In this document: piece by piece, positions 1 to 5,268 of the stretch
Position numbering within the stretch: the first letter of the stretch is position 1
Layout of the letters: each line of letters starts with the position of its first letter
Translations under genes and position numbers: made by a program
The notes under the pieces: generated by a model
What the model was told of the DNA's origin: nothing
The model's input: the letters and a program-made list of their open reading frames with translations, nothing else
The model's database searches: none
Assembly: GCA_016463365.1 (NCBI GenBank)
Contig: JAEMRJ010000140.1
Span: forward strand, 1 to 5,268
Direction: 5' to 3'
DNA: 5,268 nucleotides
From: Thermoleophilaceae bacterium
Lineage (GTDB): Bacteria; Actinomycetota; Thermoleophilia; Solirubrobacterales; JACPNS01

Positions 1-795
1 CTGACCTGGCGCGGCGGCGACTGGCTGCCCGGCATGGCGGTGCTGAGCAACAACAGGTGGTCAAAGGCCCGCGGAATGATCTACAGCCCGCACCCGCGCC
101 GCCCCTACGTGAAAACCGCCGCAGGCAACAACGGCACCGTGCTGATCGGCTACAACCAGGACAACCCGCGCCAGACGCCGACCAACACCTACTTCGCCCG
201 TTACGTCGCCGGCAAGGGCTACTTCAAGGCCAACGGTCAGAAGATCACCGGCCCCGGCTCGCGCATTCCATCCCAGCGTGGAGATCTTGTGGCCACGAAC
301 AAGCCCGCTGGTCGCAACTGGGTGATGGATGTCGCCGAGACCAGAGGCGGCGCGCCGGTTGTGCTCTACGCCGCAGGAGACCGCTTCCGGGAGATGGTCT
401 ACTTCATCGCCCGCTACGAGGCCGGACGCTGGGTGCGCACGCGGATCGTCGGCAACGGCTTCAACGGCAAGTCGCTGATCCCGCCCAACTACCACTACTA
501 CCCCTCGGCGGGCGCCTCGCTCGACCATGCCAAGCCCAGCGTCGTCTACCTCTCGCGCGCCGTCGGAAGCCAGCTGAACATGCGCGTCGAGACCTGGCAG
601 CTCAAAGACTCGGGCAACCTCGGGTCGGGCTGGAACGTCACGCGCAACAGCCCTGCCGACATGAACTGTTATCGCCCCGTGGGAATCCGCGGAGGGCGCA
701 CCGGAGACGTCGCGATGATGTGCGGCGCCTACTACAGCTGGCTGAACTTCCAGACCGGGATCTACTTGGCGACGCCGAAGTCGGCCACGGACTGA
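1..795 (+). CDS. BNR_4-type beta-propeller protein, 3' part (5' end outside window)
   Basis: The reading frame is open from the first base of the window, so this is the C-terminal 264 residues of a longer protein; the ATG at 34 is internal. Counting from the window edge, the fragment shows the spaced motifs of the BNR_4 (BNR repeat-containing) family: NTYFARY near 62-68, GRNWVMD at 104-110, an 'ARYEAGRWVR' strand near 137-146, SAGASLDH near 169-176, VYLSR at 182-186 and RPVGIRGG near 225-232. These resemble the blades of a propeller such as those in putative polysaccharide-active enzymes, and proteins of this kind are usually secreted. The signal peptide, if any, is off the window. Substrate and catalytic activity cannot be read from the fragment. 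The last 34 bases overlap the end of the convergent surE gene. The family call rests on recalled motif pattern, not a search; a different sialidase-like propeller is the main alternative. Confidence 0.8.
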   Translation: MTWRGGDWLPGMAVLSNNRWSKARGMIYSPHPRRPYVKTAAGNNGTVLIGYNQDNPRQTPTNTYFARYVAGKGYFKANGQKITGPGSRIPSQRGDLVATNKPAGRNWVMDVAETRGGAPVVLYAAGDRFREMVYFIARYEAGRWVRTRIVGNGFNGKSLIPPNYHYYPSAGASLDHAKPSVVYLSRAVGSQLNMRVETWQLKDSGNLGSGWNVTRNSPADMNCYRPVGIRGGRTGDVAMMCGAYYSWLNFQTGIYLATPKSATD

Positions 796-1568
796 AGGTC
801 CGCCGCTGCCAGCCGCTCCATTGAGCGGTGACTGGTCAGCTCGAAGTGGACCGGCGTGACGGCGATGTGCCCTTCGGCGATCGCCTCGAAGTCGGTGCCG
901 TCCTCGTCCACGTAAGAGGGGTCGTCACCGTAGATCCGGTAGCGGATCCGCGCGCCGTCCTCTGATTTCTTCTCGAGTCGATCGCGGTAGATCCGCTTGC
1001 CGAGCGTGCAGACGCGGACGCCTTCGATCTCGCCGGCAGGGACGTTGACGTTCAGCAGTGTCCCGCGCTCGACGGGCAGCTCTTCAAAGCGCTCGACGAG
1101 GCCGGCCGCAAAACGCGCGCCGGCGTCGAAATCGAGCTCGCCGCCGAAACTCCAGCCCATCTCGCCGCGCACGGCCTGCTGTGAGACGGCGATCGCCGGG
1201 ATGTCCAGGATCACGCCTTCGAATGCCGCGGCGACCGTGCCGCTGTAAGTGATGTCGTCGCCGAGATTCGCACCGTGGTTGATTCCGGAGACGATCAGCT
1301 CCGGCGTGAAATCCAGCAGGCCGAGCGTCGCAAAGCGAACGCAGTCGACCGGCGTGCCGTCGGTCTGGTAGCCGAAACTGCCGTCGCCGAACTCGACCTT
1401 TTCGACGTAGAGCGGCTCGCGCGTGGTGATGCCTCGTCCGATCGCGCTGCGGTTGGAATCCGGTGCGATCACGGCAAGTTCGATGCCGGGCACCTTGAGG
1501 AGCGCGTGGCGGAAGGCGTGCAGGCCAGATGCCTGTATGCCGTCGTCGTTGGTGAGCAGAACCTTCAT
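762..1568 (-). CDS. surE: 5'/3'-nucleotidase SurE
   Basis: SurE is a cytoplasmic metal-dependent phosphatase that removes phosphate from nucleoside 5'- and 3'-monophosphates and is linked to stationary-phase survival and nucleotide salvage. The 268-residue product begins with MKVLLTNDDG; Asp8 and Asp9 are the family's metal ligands. APDSNRSAIGRG (35-46) supplies the conserved Ser (Ser41) and phosphate-binding loop, TDGTPVDCV (69-77) is the usual substrate-site motif, and SGINHGANLGDDITYSGTV (94-112) contains the metal-binding Asn97. The C-terminal part (ITPV-like 'AVTPVHFELT') matches the family's end. The ATG at 1568 is chosen because it gives the canonical N terminus; in-frame TTG (1580) and GTG (1577) codons upstream would add only MVPT. 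It lies 14 bases after truA, suggesting one transcript, and its 3' end overlaps the convergent propeller gene. Confidence 0.96.
   Translation of the reverse strand: MKVLLTNDDGIQASGLHAFRHALLKVPGIELAVIAPDSNRSAIGRGITTREPLYVEKVEFGDGSFGYQTDGTPVDCVRFATLGLLDFTPELIVSGINHGANLGDDITYSGTVAAAFEGVILDIPAIAVSQQAVRGEMGWSFGGELDFDAGARFAAGLVERFEELPVERGTLLNVNVPAGEIEGVRVCTLGKRIYRDRLEKKSEDGARIRYRIYGDDPSYVDEDGTDFEAIAEGHIAVTPVHFELTSHRSMERLAAADLQSVADFGVAK
811..842 (+). terminator. Pair of overlapping hairpins downstream of the BNR_4 gene
   Basis: CCGCTC (813-818) and GAGCGG (823-828) are perfect 6-base arms around the loop CATT, extended by a G-U pair. The stem begins 18 bases after the stop codon at 795. An alternative stem pairs GAGC (823-826) plus TGAC (829-832) with GTCA (835-838) plus GCTC (839-842), with a 2-base bulge, and is incompatible with the first. 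There is no following T-run, and the site lies within the surE coding region on the other strand, so intrinsic termination of the + transcript is only a possibility. Confidence 0.3.
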
Positions 1569-1580
1569 CGTCGGCACCAA

Positions 1581-1585
1581 TCCTA
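1581..1585 (-). promoter_or_regulatory. Ribosome binding site of surE overlapping the truA stop
   Basis: On the minus strand the truA stop codon TAG (1585-1583) runs into GA, giving TAGGA, of which AGGA is a Shine-Dalgarno core. It lies 12 bases before the ATG at 1568, a slightly long spacing, and 3 bases before the GTG at 1577, which is too short. This favours the ATG that family alignment also supports. Placing the binding site on the upstream gene's stop codon is consistent with translational coupling of truA and surE. Confidence 0.5.
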
Positions 1586-2323
1586 GGTGGCGGGCATCCC
1601 GGCGTCGCCGAAACCGACCGACGCGAGGTACAGGCCGTGGGCCGGAGCGGTCCCGCCGCCCTCAGCGCGCGGCGCTCCTTCGAGCAGCCGGGCGAAATCT
1701 TCGATCGGTCGCGCGCCGCGCGCAACGTCGAGCTGAAAGGCGACCAGACCGCGCACCATCCTCCGCGTGAACCTGTCGCCCTCGATCCAGAACTCGAGCA
1801 GTCGCTCGCCCTGGACCCACTCGGCGCGGCGCACTGTGCGCCGGTAGTGCTCGTAGGGCTGCTGAGAGAGCGTGAAGGCCTCGAAGTCGTGCTGACCGAG
1901 CAGGAGCTCCGCGCAGGCGCGCAGGCGCGCCTGGTCGAGCCTGTAGGCACACCAGAGCACGCGGCCACGCATCAGCGCCGGGCGCTCGCGGTGATTCCAG
2001 ACGCGGTAGCAATAGGTGCGGGAGGTGGCATCTGCCCGCGCGTCAAAGCTGTCGGGCGCCGCATCGCTCGACAGGACGGCGATGTCGTCAGGCAGCAACG
2101 AGTTGATCGAGCGGACATTGGCGGGCTCGCCGGGGTGGGACGCAATCTGCGCCCACGCATGCACACCCGCGTCGGTGCGGCCGGCAACCGTGAGTCTGGT
2201 CTCTTCACGCCTGACAATCCTCAGCGCTTTTTCCAGTTCTTCCTGAACCGTGCGTTCTCCGGGCTGCCTGGCCCAGCCGCGGAACTCGGTTCCGTCGTAT
2301 TCGATGGTCAGTCTCGTTGACAC
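1583..2323 (-). CDS. truA: tRNA pseudouridine(38-40) synthase TruA
   Basis: TruA converts uridine to pseudouridine at positions 38, 39 and 40 of the tRNA anticodon arm. With the GTG start at 2323 the protein has 246 residues, normal for the family. It opens with the typical TRLTIEYDGTEFRGWARQPG (3-22). The catalytic motif AGRTDAGVHA (47-56) holds the nucleophilic Asp51. FDAR (93-96) and SRTYCYRV (101-108) are the conserved RNA/substrate-site segments with Tyr104 and Tyr106. GQHDFEAF, a FTRRMVRGLV helix and the C-terminal APAHGLYL segment complete the fold. The frame stays open upstream to about 2506, but that Arg-rich extension is unlike any TruA and is antisense to the signal peptide of the neighbouring gene, so it was trimmed. 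It is followed at once by surE. rplQ, its usual upstream neighbour, is 2.6 kb away, so a local promoter is needed. No strong Shine-Dalgarno precedes the GTG. Confidence 0.95.
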   Translation of the reverse strand: MSTRLTIEYDGTEFRGWARQPGERTVQEELEKALRIVRREETRLTVAGRTDAGVHAWAQIASHPGEPANVRSINSLLPDDIAVLSSDAAPDSFDARADATSRTYCYRVWNHRERPALMRGRVLWCAYRLDQARLRACAELLLGQHDFEAFTLSQQPYEHYRRTVRRAEWVQGERLLEFWIEGDRFTRRMVRGLVAFQLDVARGARPIEDFARLLEGAPRAEGGGTAPAHGLYLASVGFGDAGMPAT

Positions 2324-2330
2324 TGGATCG

Positions 2331-2336
2331 ATTATT
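2331..2336 (-). promoter_or_regulatory. Candidate -10 element for truA-surE
   Basis: On the minus strand AATAAT (2336-2331) lies 7 bases before the truA GTG at 2323 in an otherwise GC-rich region. Initiation 7 bases downstream would start the transcript at or next to the GTG, giving a leaderless mRNA, which would explain the missing Shine-Dalgarno. No good -35 hexamer is visible at 16-18 bases upstream, so the call is tentative. The need for a promoter follows from truA being cut off from the rplQ operon. Confidence 0.35.
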
Positions 2337-2339
2337 CTT

Positions 2340-2349
2340 GCCGATCGGC
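2340..2349. promoter_or_regulatory. Perfect 10-bp palindrome between divergent genes
   Basis: GCCGATCGGC reads identically on both strands. It sits in the 65-base space between truA and the divergent PD40 protein gene, 3 bases upstream of the candidate truA -10 element. That position suits an operator half-pair or dyad for a transcription factor. A GC-rich palindrome of this size can also occur by chance, so the regulatory role is inference. Confidence 0.3.
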
Positions 2350-2357
2350 GTGCTCCT

Positions 2358-2381
2358 CTGTCGGGCACTGAGCAGCGACAG
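2358..2381. repeat. Inverted repeat CTGTCG/CGACAG upstream of the PD40 gene
   Basis: CTGTCG (2358-2363) and CGACAG (2376-2381) are perfect 6-base inverted arms around a 12-base spacer. The right arm ends 7 bases before the proposed GTG start at 2389. A second, overlapping dyad, TGCTC (2351-2355) with GAGCA (2370-2374), cannot form at the same time. They could be a protein-binding site or an RNA hairpin that affects initiation; there is no sequence proof of either. Confidence 0.3.
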
Positions 2382-2388
2382 CACAAAA

Positions 2389-3528
2389 GTGGTCTCTCCC
2401 CCCAGTAACAACCGTCCCCCGGCGCGCGTCTGCGCAGCCCTGGCGCTCGCGCTGGTCGCCCTCTGCGCATCGGCAGCCGGCGCGCAGGCAGGCACTTACG
2501 GATCAACTCCGGTCAGCATCTCGTCAGGCACCGGCGGTTCGGCCCCGAACGGCAGTTCGGGCGAGCCCGCAGTCTCCGGTGACAACCGAAGTGTGCGCTT
2601 TGTTGCGTACTCCTCTGACGCCACAAACCTCGTCAAGGGCGACCACAACTCAGCGCGTGACGTGTTTGCCTGGTTCCGCCCCTCCAGAGGATTTCCGCGC
2701 GGACTGCGCTCAGGTCGCCTCGAACGGGTGAGCGTCGGCAGGGCCGGCGAGGCCAACGGTGATTCCAGCAATCCCTCCGTTGACGGCTCGATGGTCAATC
2801 GCCCTCATTGCGTCGCGTTCCAGTCCACCGCAACCAACCTTTCTCCCAAGGACGCCCTGCCGGACAGCGACATCTACGTGCGCGACCTTCGACGCAAGCG
2901 CACCGTGCTGGTGTCCAACGGCATCGCCGGCAACGCGATCAACCCGTCGATCGCGGGAAACTGCAAGAAGATCCTGTTCGAGGCCGGCGGCAAGCTCTAC
3001 TGGTCTCGGGTGGGCGCGGGCGCACCCAGGTCGCTCGGCGCGGGATCCACCCCGCGCTATTCCCGCGACGGCAAGTCGATCGCCTTCGCCCGCAGCGGCC
3101 ACGTTTATTTCCAGCACGGCGGGTTCAAGCGAAAGCTGGGCACCGGCAGCGAACCGCGCGTTTCTGACTACGCCGACTCGCACGGCTGGGCCGTCGCCTA
3201 CAACTCGGCCGGCAACGTGATGGTCGGAATCGTCAACCGCGGCCGCAAGTCGATCCAGACCGCCGCACGCAACGCTGTCGTCGGCGGCGTCACGTCAAGG
3301 GCGGCTCACCGCGGGATAGTCGTATGGGCGCGCCGCCACGCGCTCTACTACCTCAACCGCAACACCGGCAACTCTGATGATCTCGCGTACGGGAACTCGC
3401 AGATCAGCGAGATCGATTCCAGCGCCAGAGCCAACCTGATCGCATTCGCCTCGGCCGGCGGAGAGAATTTCATCGACGCGCGCGGCAACACCAGGAAGAG
3501 CGTCTACGTCAAGTGGCTGCCGAAGTAG
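2389..3528 (+). CDS. Secreted PD40/TolB-like beta-propeller protein, function unknown
   Basis: The 379-residue product (GTG start) has a clear Sec signal peptide: a basic N region with Arg9 and Arg13, a hydrophobic Ala/Leu/Val core at 14-30, and AQA before a likely cut after Ala34. No lipobox is present, since Leu precedes Cys26. The mature part carries about seven degenerate repeats of the PD40 pattern 'P-S-x-DG-x-x-I-A-F-x-S', near 59-76, 128-146, 185-199, 221-237, 255-275, 302-316 and 340-357. The first two continue with ATNL (78-81, 148-151), and the second then has DIYVRD (161-166), as in many actinobacterial propeller proteins. The expected fold is a 6-7-bladed propeller outside the membrane, probably a binding module; no catalytic motif is visible. 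The GTG is chosen because it fits signal-peptide length; the frame is open back to a TTG at 2317 that would overlap truA and displace the signal. No Shine-Dalgarno is evident, so the start is uncertain. The cyclase gene follows 38 bases downstream. Confidence 0.8.
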   Translation: MVSPPSNNRPPARVCAALALALVALCASAAGAQAGTYGSTPVSISSGTGGSAPNGSSGEPAVSGDNRSVRFVAYSSDATNLVKGDHNSARDVFAWFRPSRGFPRGLRSGRLERVSVGRAGEANGDSSNPSVDGSMVNRPHCVAFQSTATNLSPKDALPDSDIYVRDLRRKRTVLVSNGIAGNAINPSIAGNCKKILFEAGGKLYWSRVGAGAPRSLGAGSTPRYSRDGKSIAFARSGHVYFQHGGFKRKLGTGSEPRVSDYADSHGWAVAYNSAGNVMVGIVNRGRKSIQTAARNAVVGGVTSRAAHRGIVVWARRHALYYLNRNTGNSDDLAYGNSQISEIDSSARANLIAFASAGGENFIDARGNTRKSVYVKWLPK

Positions 3529-3554
3529 CCCGTCGGTAGAAAACAATCGCTGCA

Positions 3555-3560
3555 TAGACT
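3555..3560 (+). promoter_or_regulatory. Candidate -10 element giving a leaderless cyclase mRNA
   Basis: TAGACT fits the TANNNT -10 consensus of actinobacterial promoters and ends 6 bases before the GTG at 3567, so the transcript would begin at the start codon. No purine-rich Shine-Dalgarno is present ahead of this GTG, which agrees with a leaderless mRNA. The -35 region (about 3531-3537, GTCGGT-like) is poor. Read-through from the PD40 gene remains possible. Confidence 0.4.
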
Positions 3561-3566
3561 GCTGGC

Positions 3567-4895
3567 GTGATCAGCGAAACCCGGTACGCGCGCGCCAGCG
3601 ATGGCGTCCACATCGCCTACAGGATCATGGGCAGCGGTCCGATCGCCCTGATCGTCGACCTCGGCTTCCTCGGCCATGTGGAGTTCGCCGTGAAGGAACC
3701 GCGAATCTTTGGCATGTTCGAGAGCTTCTCGCGGTTTGCGCGGGTGATCGTCTACGACAGGCGCGGCGTGGGGCTTTCGGACGCTGGCGACCGCGCATCC
3801 ACCCTCGAGGACCAGACCGAGGACATACGCGCGCTGATGGACGCAGAGAGCATCGAGAGCGCTGCCTTGTTCGGTTTCACGATCAGTGCGCCCTCGGCGC
3901 TGCTGTTTGCGGCGGCTGAGCCCGATCGCGTGTCGCACCTCGTGATTTCTTCGGGCCTCGCGAAGGCCACGCGCTCCGATGACTACCCCTACGGCAATGA
4001 TCCGGCGACGCGCGAAGTCCTGAACAAGCTTTCCACCGAGCACTGGGGCGAGGGACTGCGGGTCGTGGCAGGAATGCCTTCGCTCGCTGGCGACGAGGAG
4101 TTCCGCGCCTGGGCAGCCGCGCTGGAGCGCCACGCCCTTTCGCCCGGCGCGGCCATGAAATATTTCAGCCTTGTAGGGGACATCGACGTGCGCGCGGTAC
4201 TGCCCAGCGTCCACCAGCCGGCGCTTGTCCTGCACCCCGAGGCATCGACCACGATCGAGGCGGGACACTCCCGGTATCTGGCACGTGAGTTGCCGAACGC
4301 GCGCTACGTCAGCCTCCCGGGAGCCGACCTCATACCCGTGACACCAGAAGCCCGAGACGTGATGATCTCCAACGTCGAGGAGTTCCTGACCGGCGAACGC
4401 CCGTCCCACCTCCCCGACCGCGCGCTGCGCACCATGCTCTTCACGGACATCGTCGATTCGACCGCCACTGCCGCGCGCCTGGGCGACCGTGAGTGGCATC
4501 AGGTTCTCGACCAGCACGACACGGCCGTGAATCGCGAGATCGTCGCCCATCGCGGGAAGCTGGTGAAATCAACTGGCGACGGCGCGTTTGCGACATTTGA
4601 CGGCCCCGAGAAGGCGATCCGCTGCGCCCTCGCGATCAACCAGTCGGTCACTCCGACGGGCCTCGCTGTGCGCGCCGGAGTTCATACGGGCGAATGCGAG
4701 CTGCGCGGTGCGGATCTCGCCGGGATTGCGGTCCACATCGGCGCACGGGTCGCCGCGGCCGCCGATCCGAACGAGACGTTGATCTCGCAGACCGTGAAGG
4801 ATCTGATCGTCGGTTCCGACCTCACCGTTGTGCCGCGAGGGTCGCACGAGCTGAAGGGCGTCCCAGATCTCTGGGAACTCTTCGCGGTCAGCTGA
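3567..4895 (+). CDS. Class III adenylate cyclase with N-terminal alpha/beta-(pseudo)hydrolase domain
   Basis: This 442-residue protein probably makes cAMP from ATP in the cytoplasm; no membrane segment is seen. Residues 5-275 form an alpha/beta-hydrolase fold: RYARASDGVHIAYRIMGSGP (6-25), the VYDRRGVGLSD turn (62-72), and a nucleophile elbow that reads GFTIS (103-107) instead of GxSxG. The usual PGxDHxP signature reads PGADLIP (251-257). Residues 286-441 are the cyclase homology domain: FTDIVDST (292-299) with metal ligand Asp294, KSTGDG (334-339) with adenine-selecting Lys334 and metal ligand Asp338, then Asp383, His390 and Arg394 in the DLAGIAVHIGAR segment, and ELKGVPDLWELF at the end. The Lys334/Asp383 pair points to ATP rather than GTP. 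The architecture matches mycobacterial Rv1900c-type cyclases. Class III domains dimerise, so a homodimer is expected. The GTG start gives the usual N terminus. The downstream neighbour, rplQ, converges after 11 bases. Confidence 0.93.
   Translation: MISETRYARASDGVHIAYRIMGSGPIALIVDLGFLGHVEFAVKEPRIFGMFESFSRFARVIVYDRRGVGLSDAGDRASTLEDQTEDIRALMDAESIESAALFGFTISAPSALLFAAAEPDRVSHLVISSGLAKATRSDDYPYGNDPATREVLNKLSTEHWGEGLRVVAGMPSLAGDEEFRAWAAALERHALSPGAAMKYFSLVGDIDVRAVLPSVHQPALVLHPEASTTIEAGHSRYLARELPNARYVSLPGADLIPVTPEARDVMISNVEEFLTGERPSHLPDRALRTMLFTDIVDSTATAARLGDREWHQVLDQHDTAVNREIVAHRGKLVKSTGDGAFATFDGPEKAIRCALAINQSVTPTGLAVRAGVHTGECELRGADLAGIAVHIGARVAAAADPNETLISQTVKDLIVGSDLTVVPRGSHELKGVPDLWELFAVS
4861..4876. 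terminator. Weak hairpin near the cyclase/rplQ convergent ends
   Basis: TCCCAGA and TCTGGGA are perfect 7-base arms around a 2-base centre, which would fold as about six pairs with a 4-base loop. It lies inside the last codons of the cyclase and, on the minus strand, 30 bases past the rplQ stop. No T-run follows on either strand. A second small dyad, CTGAG (4892-4896) with CTCAG (4906-4910), spans both stop codons. Either could help end the rplQ transcript, but neither is a textbook intrinsic terminator. Confidence 0.2.
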
Positions 4896-4906
4896 GCGTC
4901 AGAGCC

Positions 4907-5260
4907 TCAGACAAGCTCCAGGTAGACCATCTCGGTCGAGTCCGAGCGACGCGGTCCGAGCTTCAGGATGCGCGTGTAGCCGCCGGGACGGTCTGCGTAA
5001 CGCGGAGCGACCTCTTCGAACAACTTGTGCACGATGAACTTGTCGTTGCCCAGCGCGGCCAGAGCCTGACGACGCGCATGCAGGTCGCCCTGCTTGGCGA
5101 GCGTGATGATCTTCTCGAGCTCGGGCTTGACTGCCTTGGCCTTGGCCTCGGTGGTCTTGATCCGCTCGTGGTCGATCGTCTCTTTGATCAGGTTCGCGAA
5201 CAGCGCCTTACGGTGGGCTGAGTCGCGGGAGAGCTTGTTGCGTTTCTTGTTGTGGCGCAT
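4907..5260 (-). CDS. rplQ: 50S ribosomal protein L17 (bL17)
   Basis: bL17 is a structural protein of the large ribosomal subunit, near the exit tunnel region. The 117-residue product is full length for the short bacterial form. The N terminus MRHNKKRNKLSRDSAHRKAL (1-20) is the basic rRNA-binding signature; FANLIKETIDHERIKTTEAK follows at once and is equally typical. The end, GGYTRILKLGPRRSDSTEMV (93-112) followed by YLELV, is the conserved C-terminal segment. The ATG at 5260 is the usual start. In bacteria rplQ commonly closes the rpsM-rpsK-rpsD-rpoA-rplQ operon; those genes would lie beyond the right edge. truA is on the same strand but not adjacent. Expression is presumably from the operon promoter outside the window. 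Confidence 0.98.
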   Translation of the reverse strand: MRHNKKRNKLSRDSAHRKALFANLIKETIDHERIKTTEAKAKAVKPELEKIITLAKQGDLHARRQALAALGNDKFIVHKLFEEVAPRYADRPGGYTRILKLGPRRSDSTEMVYLELV

Positions 5261-5268
5261 AACTGTGT

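Noticed and set aside
57..824. Second plus-strand frame over the BNR_4 gene (255 codons)
   Set aside because: Its product is extremely Arg/Pro/Gln-rich, as expected of a +1 shadow of GC-rich coding sequence; the other frame carries the family motifs.
1637..2320. Plus-strand open frame of 227 codons across truA
   Set aside because: It is fully antisense to truA, whose catalytic motifs are intact, and its product has no recognisable family features.
2317..2322. TTGACA as a -35 box, or TTG at 2317 as the start of the PD40 protein
   Set aside because: No -10 hexamer lies 16-18 bases downstream; the nearest AT-rich hexamer is only about 10 bases away. Starting at this TTG would bury the signal peptide behind 24 extra residues and overlap truA.
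2455..2466. Lipoprotein lipobox around Cys26 of the PD40 protein
   Set aside because: The residue before Cys is Leu, not Gly, Ala or Ser, and a normal AxA cleavage site follows at 32-34.
2324..2506. Extended N terminus of TruA (61 more codons)
   Set aside because: The added residues are Arg- and Cys-rich, match nothing in TruA proteins, and are antisense to the signal peptide of the divergent gene. The GTG at 2323 gives the canonical length.
3504..4550. Long minus-strand open frame (348 codons) antisense to the cyclase
   Set aside because: It lies wholly opposite a gene with unmistakable cyclase motifs, has an Arg/His/Gly/Val-rich composition typical of a shadow frame in GC-rich DNA, and shows no recognisable domain.

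Overview
The window is high-GC, densely packed bacterial chromosome, most likely from an actinobacterium. The class III cyclase fused to an alpha/beta-hydrolase domain, the Ala-rich secreted beta-propeller proteins, the GTG starts and a leaderless-looking promoter all fit that group. My best guess is the Thermoleophilia/Solirubrobacterales, but this is inference and not proven by any marker here. No tRNA, rRNA, CRISPR array or insertion sequence was seen, and no stretch longer than 300 bases lacks a gene.

Layout. Positions 1-795 (+) hold the 3' part of a BNR_4-type beta-propeller gene that enters from the left edge. Its end overlaps by 34 bases, tail to tail, the end of surE (762-1568, -). 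surE lies 14 bases downstream of truA (1583-2323, -), and the two look co-transcribed. A 65-base divergent region (2324-2388) carries a perfect 10-base palindrome and a second dyad. After it, two genes run on the + strand: a secreted PD40/TolB-like beta-propeller protein (2389-3528) and a 442-residue class III adenylate cyclase with an N-terminal alpha/beta-hydrolase fold (3567-4895). The right edge holds rplQ (4907-5260, -), convergent with the cyclase and separated from it by 11 bases.

How the parts relate. rplQ, truA and surE are housekeeping genes (ribosome, tRNA pseudouridylation, nucleotide phosphatase), all on the minus strand. In many bacteria truA directly follows rplQ at the end of the rpoA ribosomal-protein operon. 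Here that junction is opened by about 2.6 kb holding two oppositely oriented genes, so truA-surE probably has its own promoter. The cyclase is the most notable protein. Its cyclase domain keeps the metal-binding and adenine-selecting residues, while all three catalytic positions of its hydrolase domain appear replaced (Ser to Thr105, acid region degenerate, His to Leu255). This suggests a ligand-sensing or structural pseudohydrolase controlling cAMP synthesis. No wholly new system is evident; the split operon, the pseudohydrolase-cyclase and the small regulatory dyads are the points worth following up.
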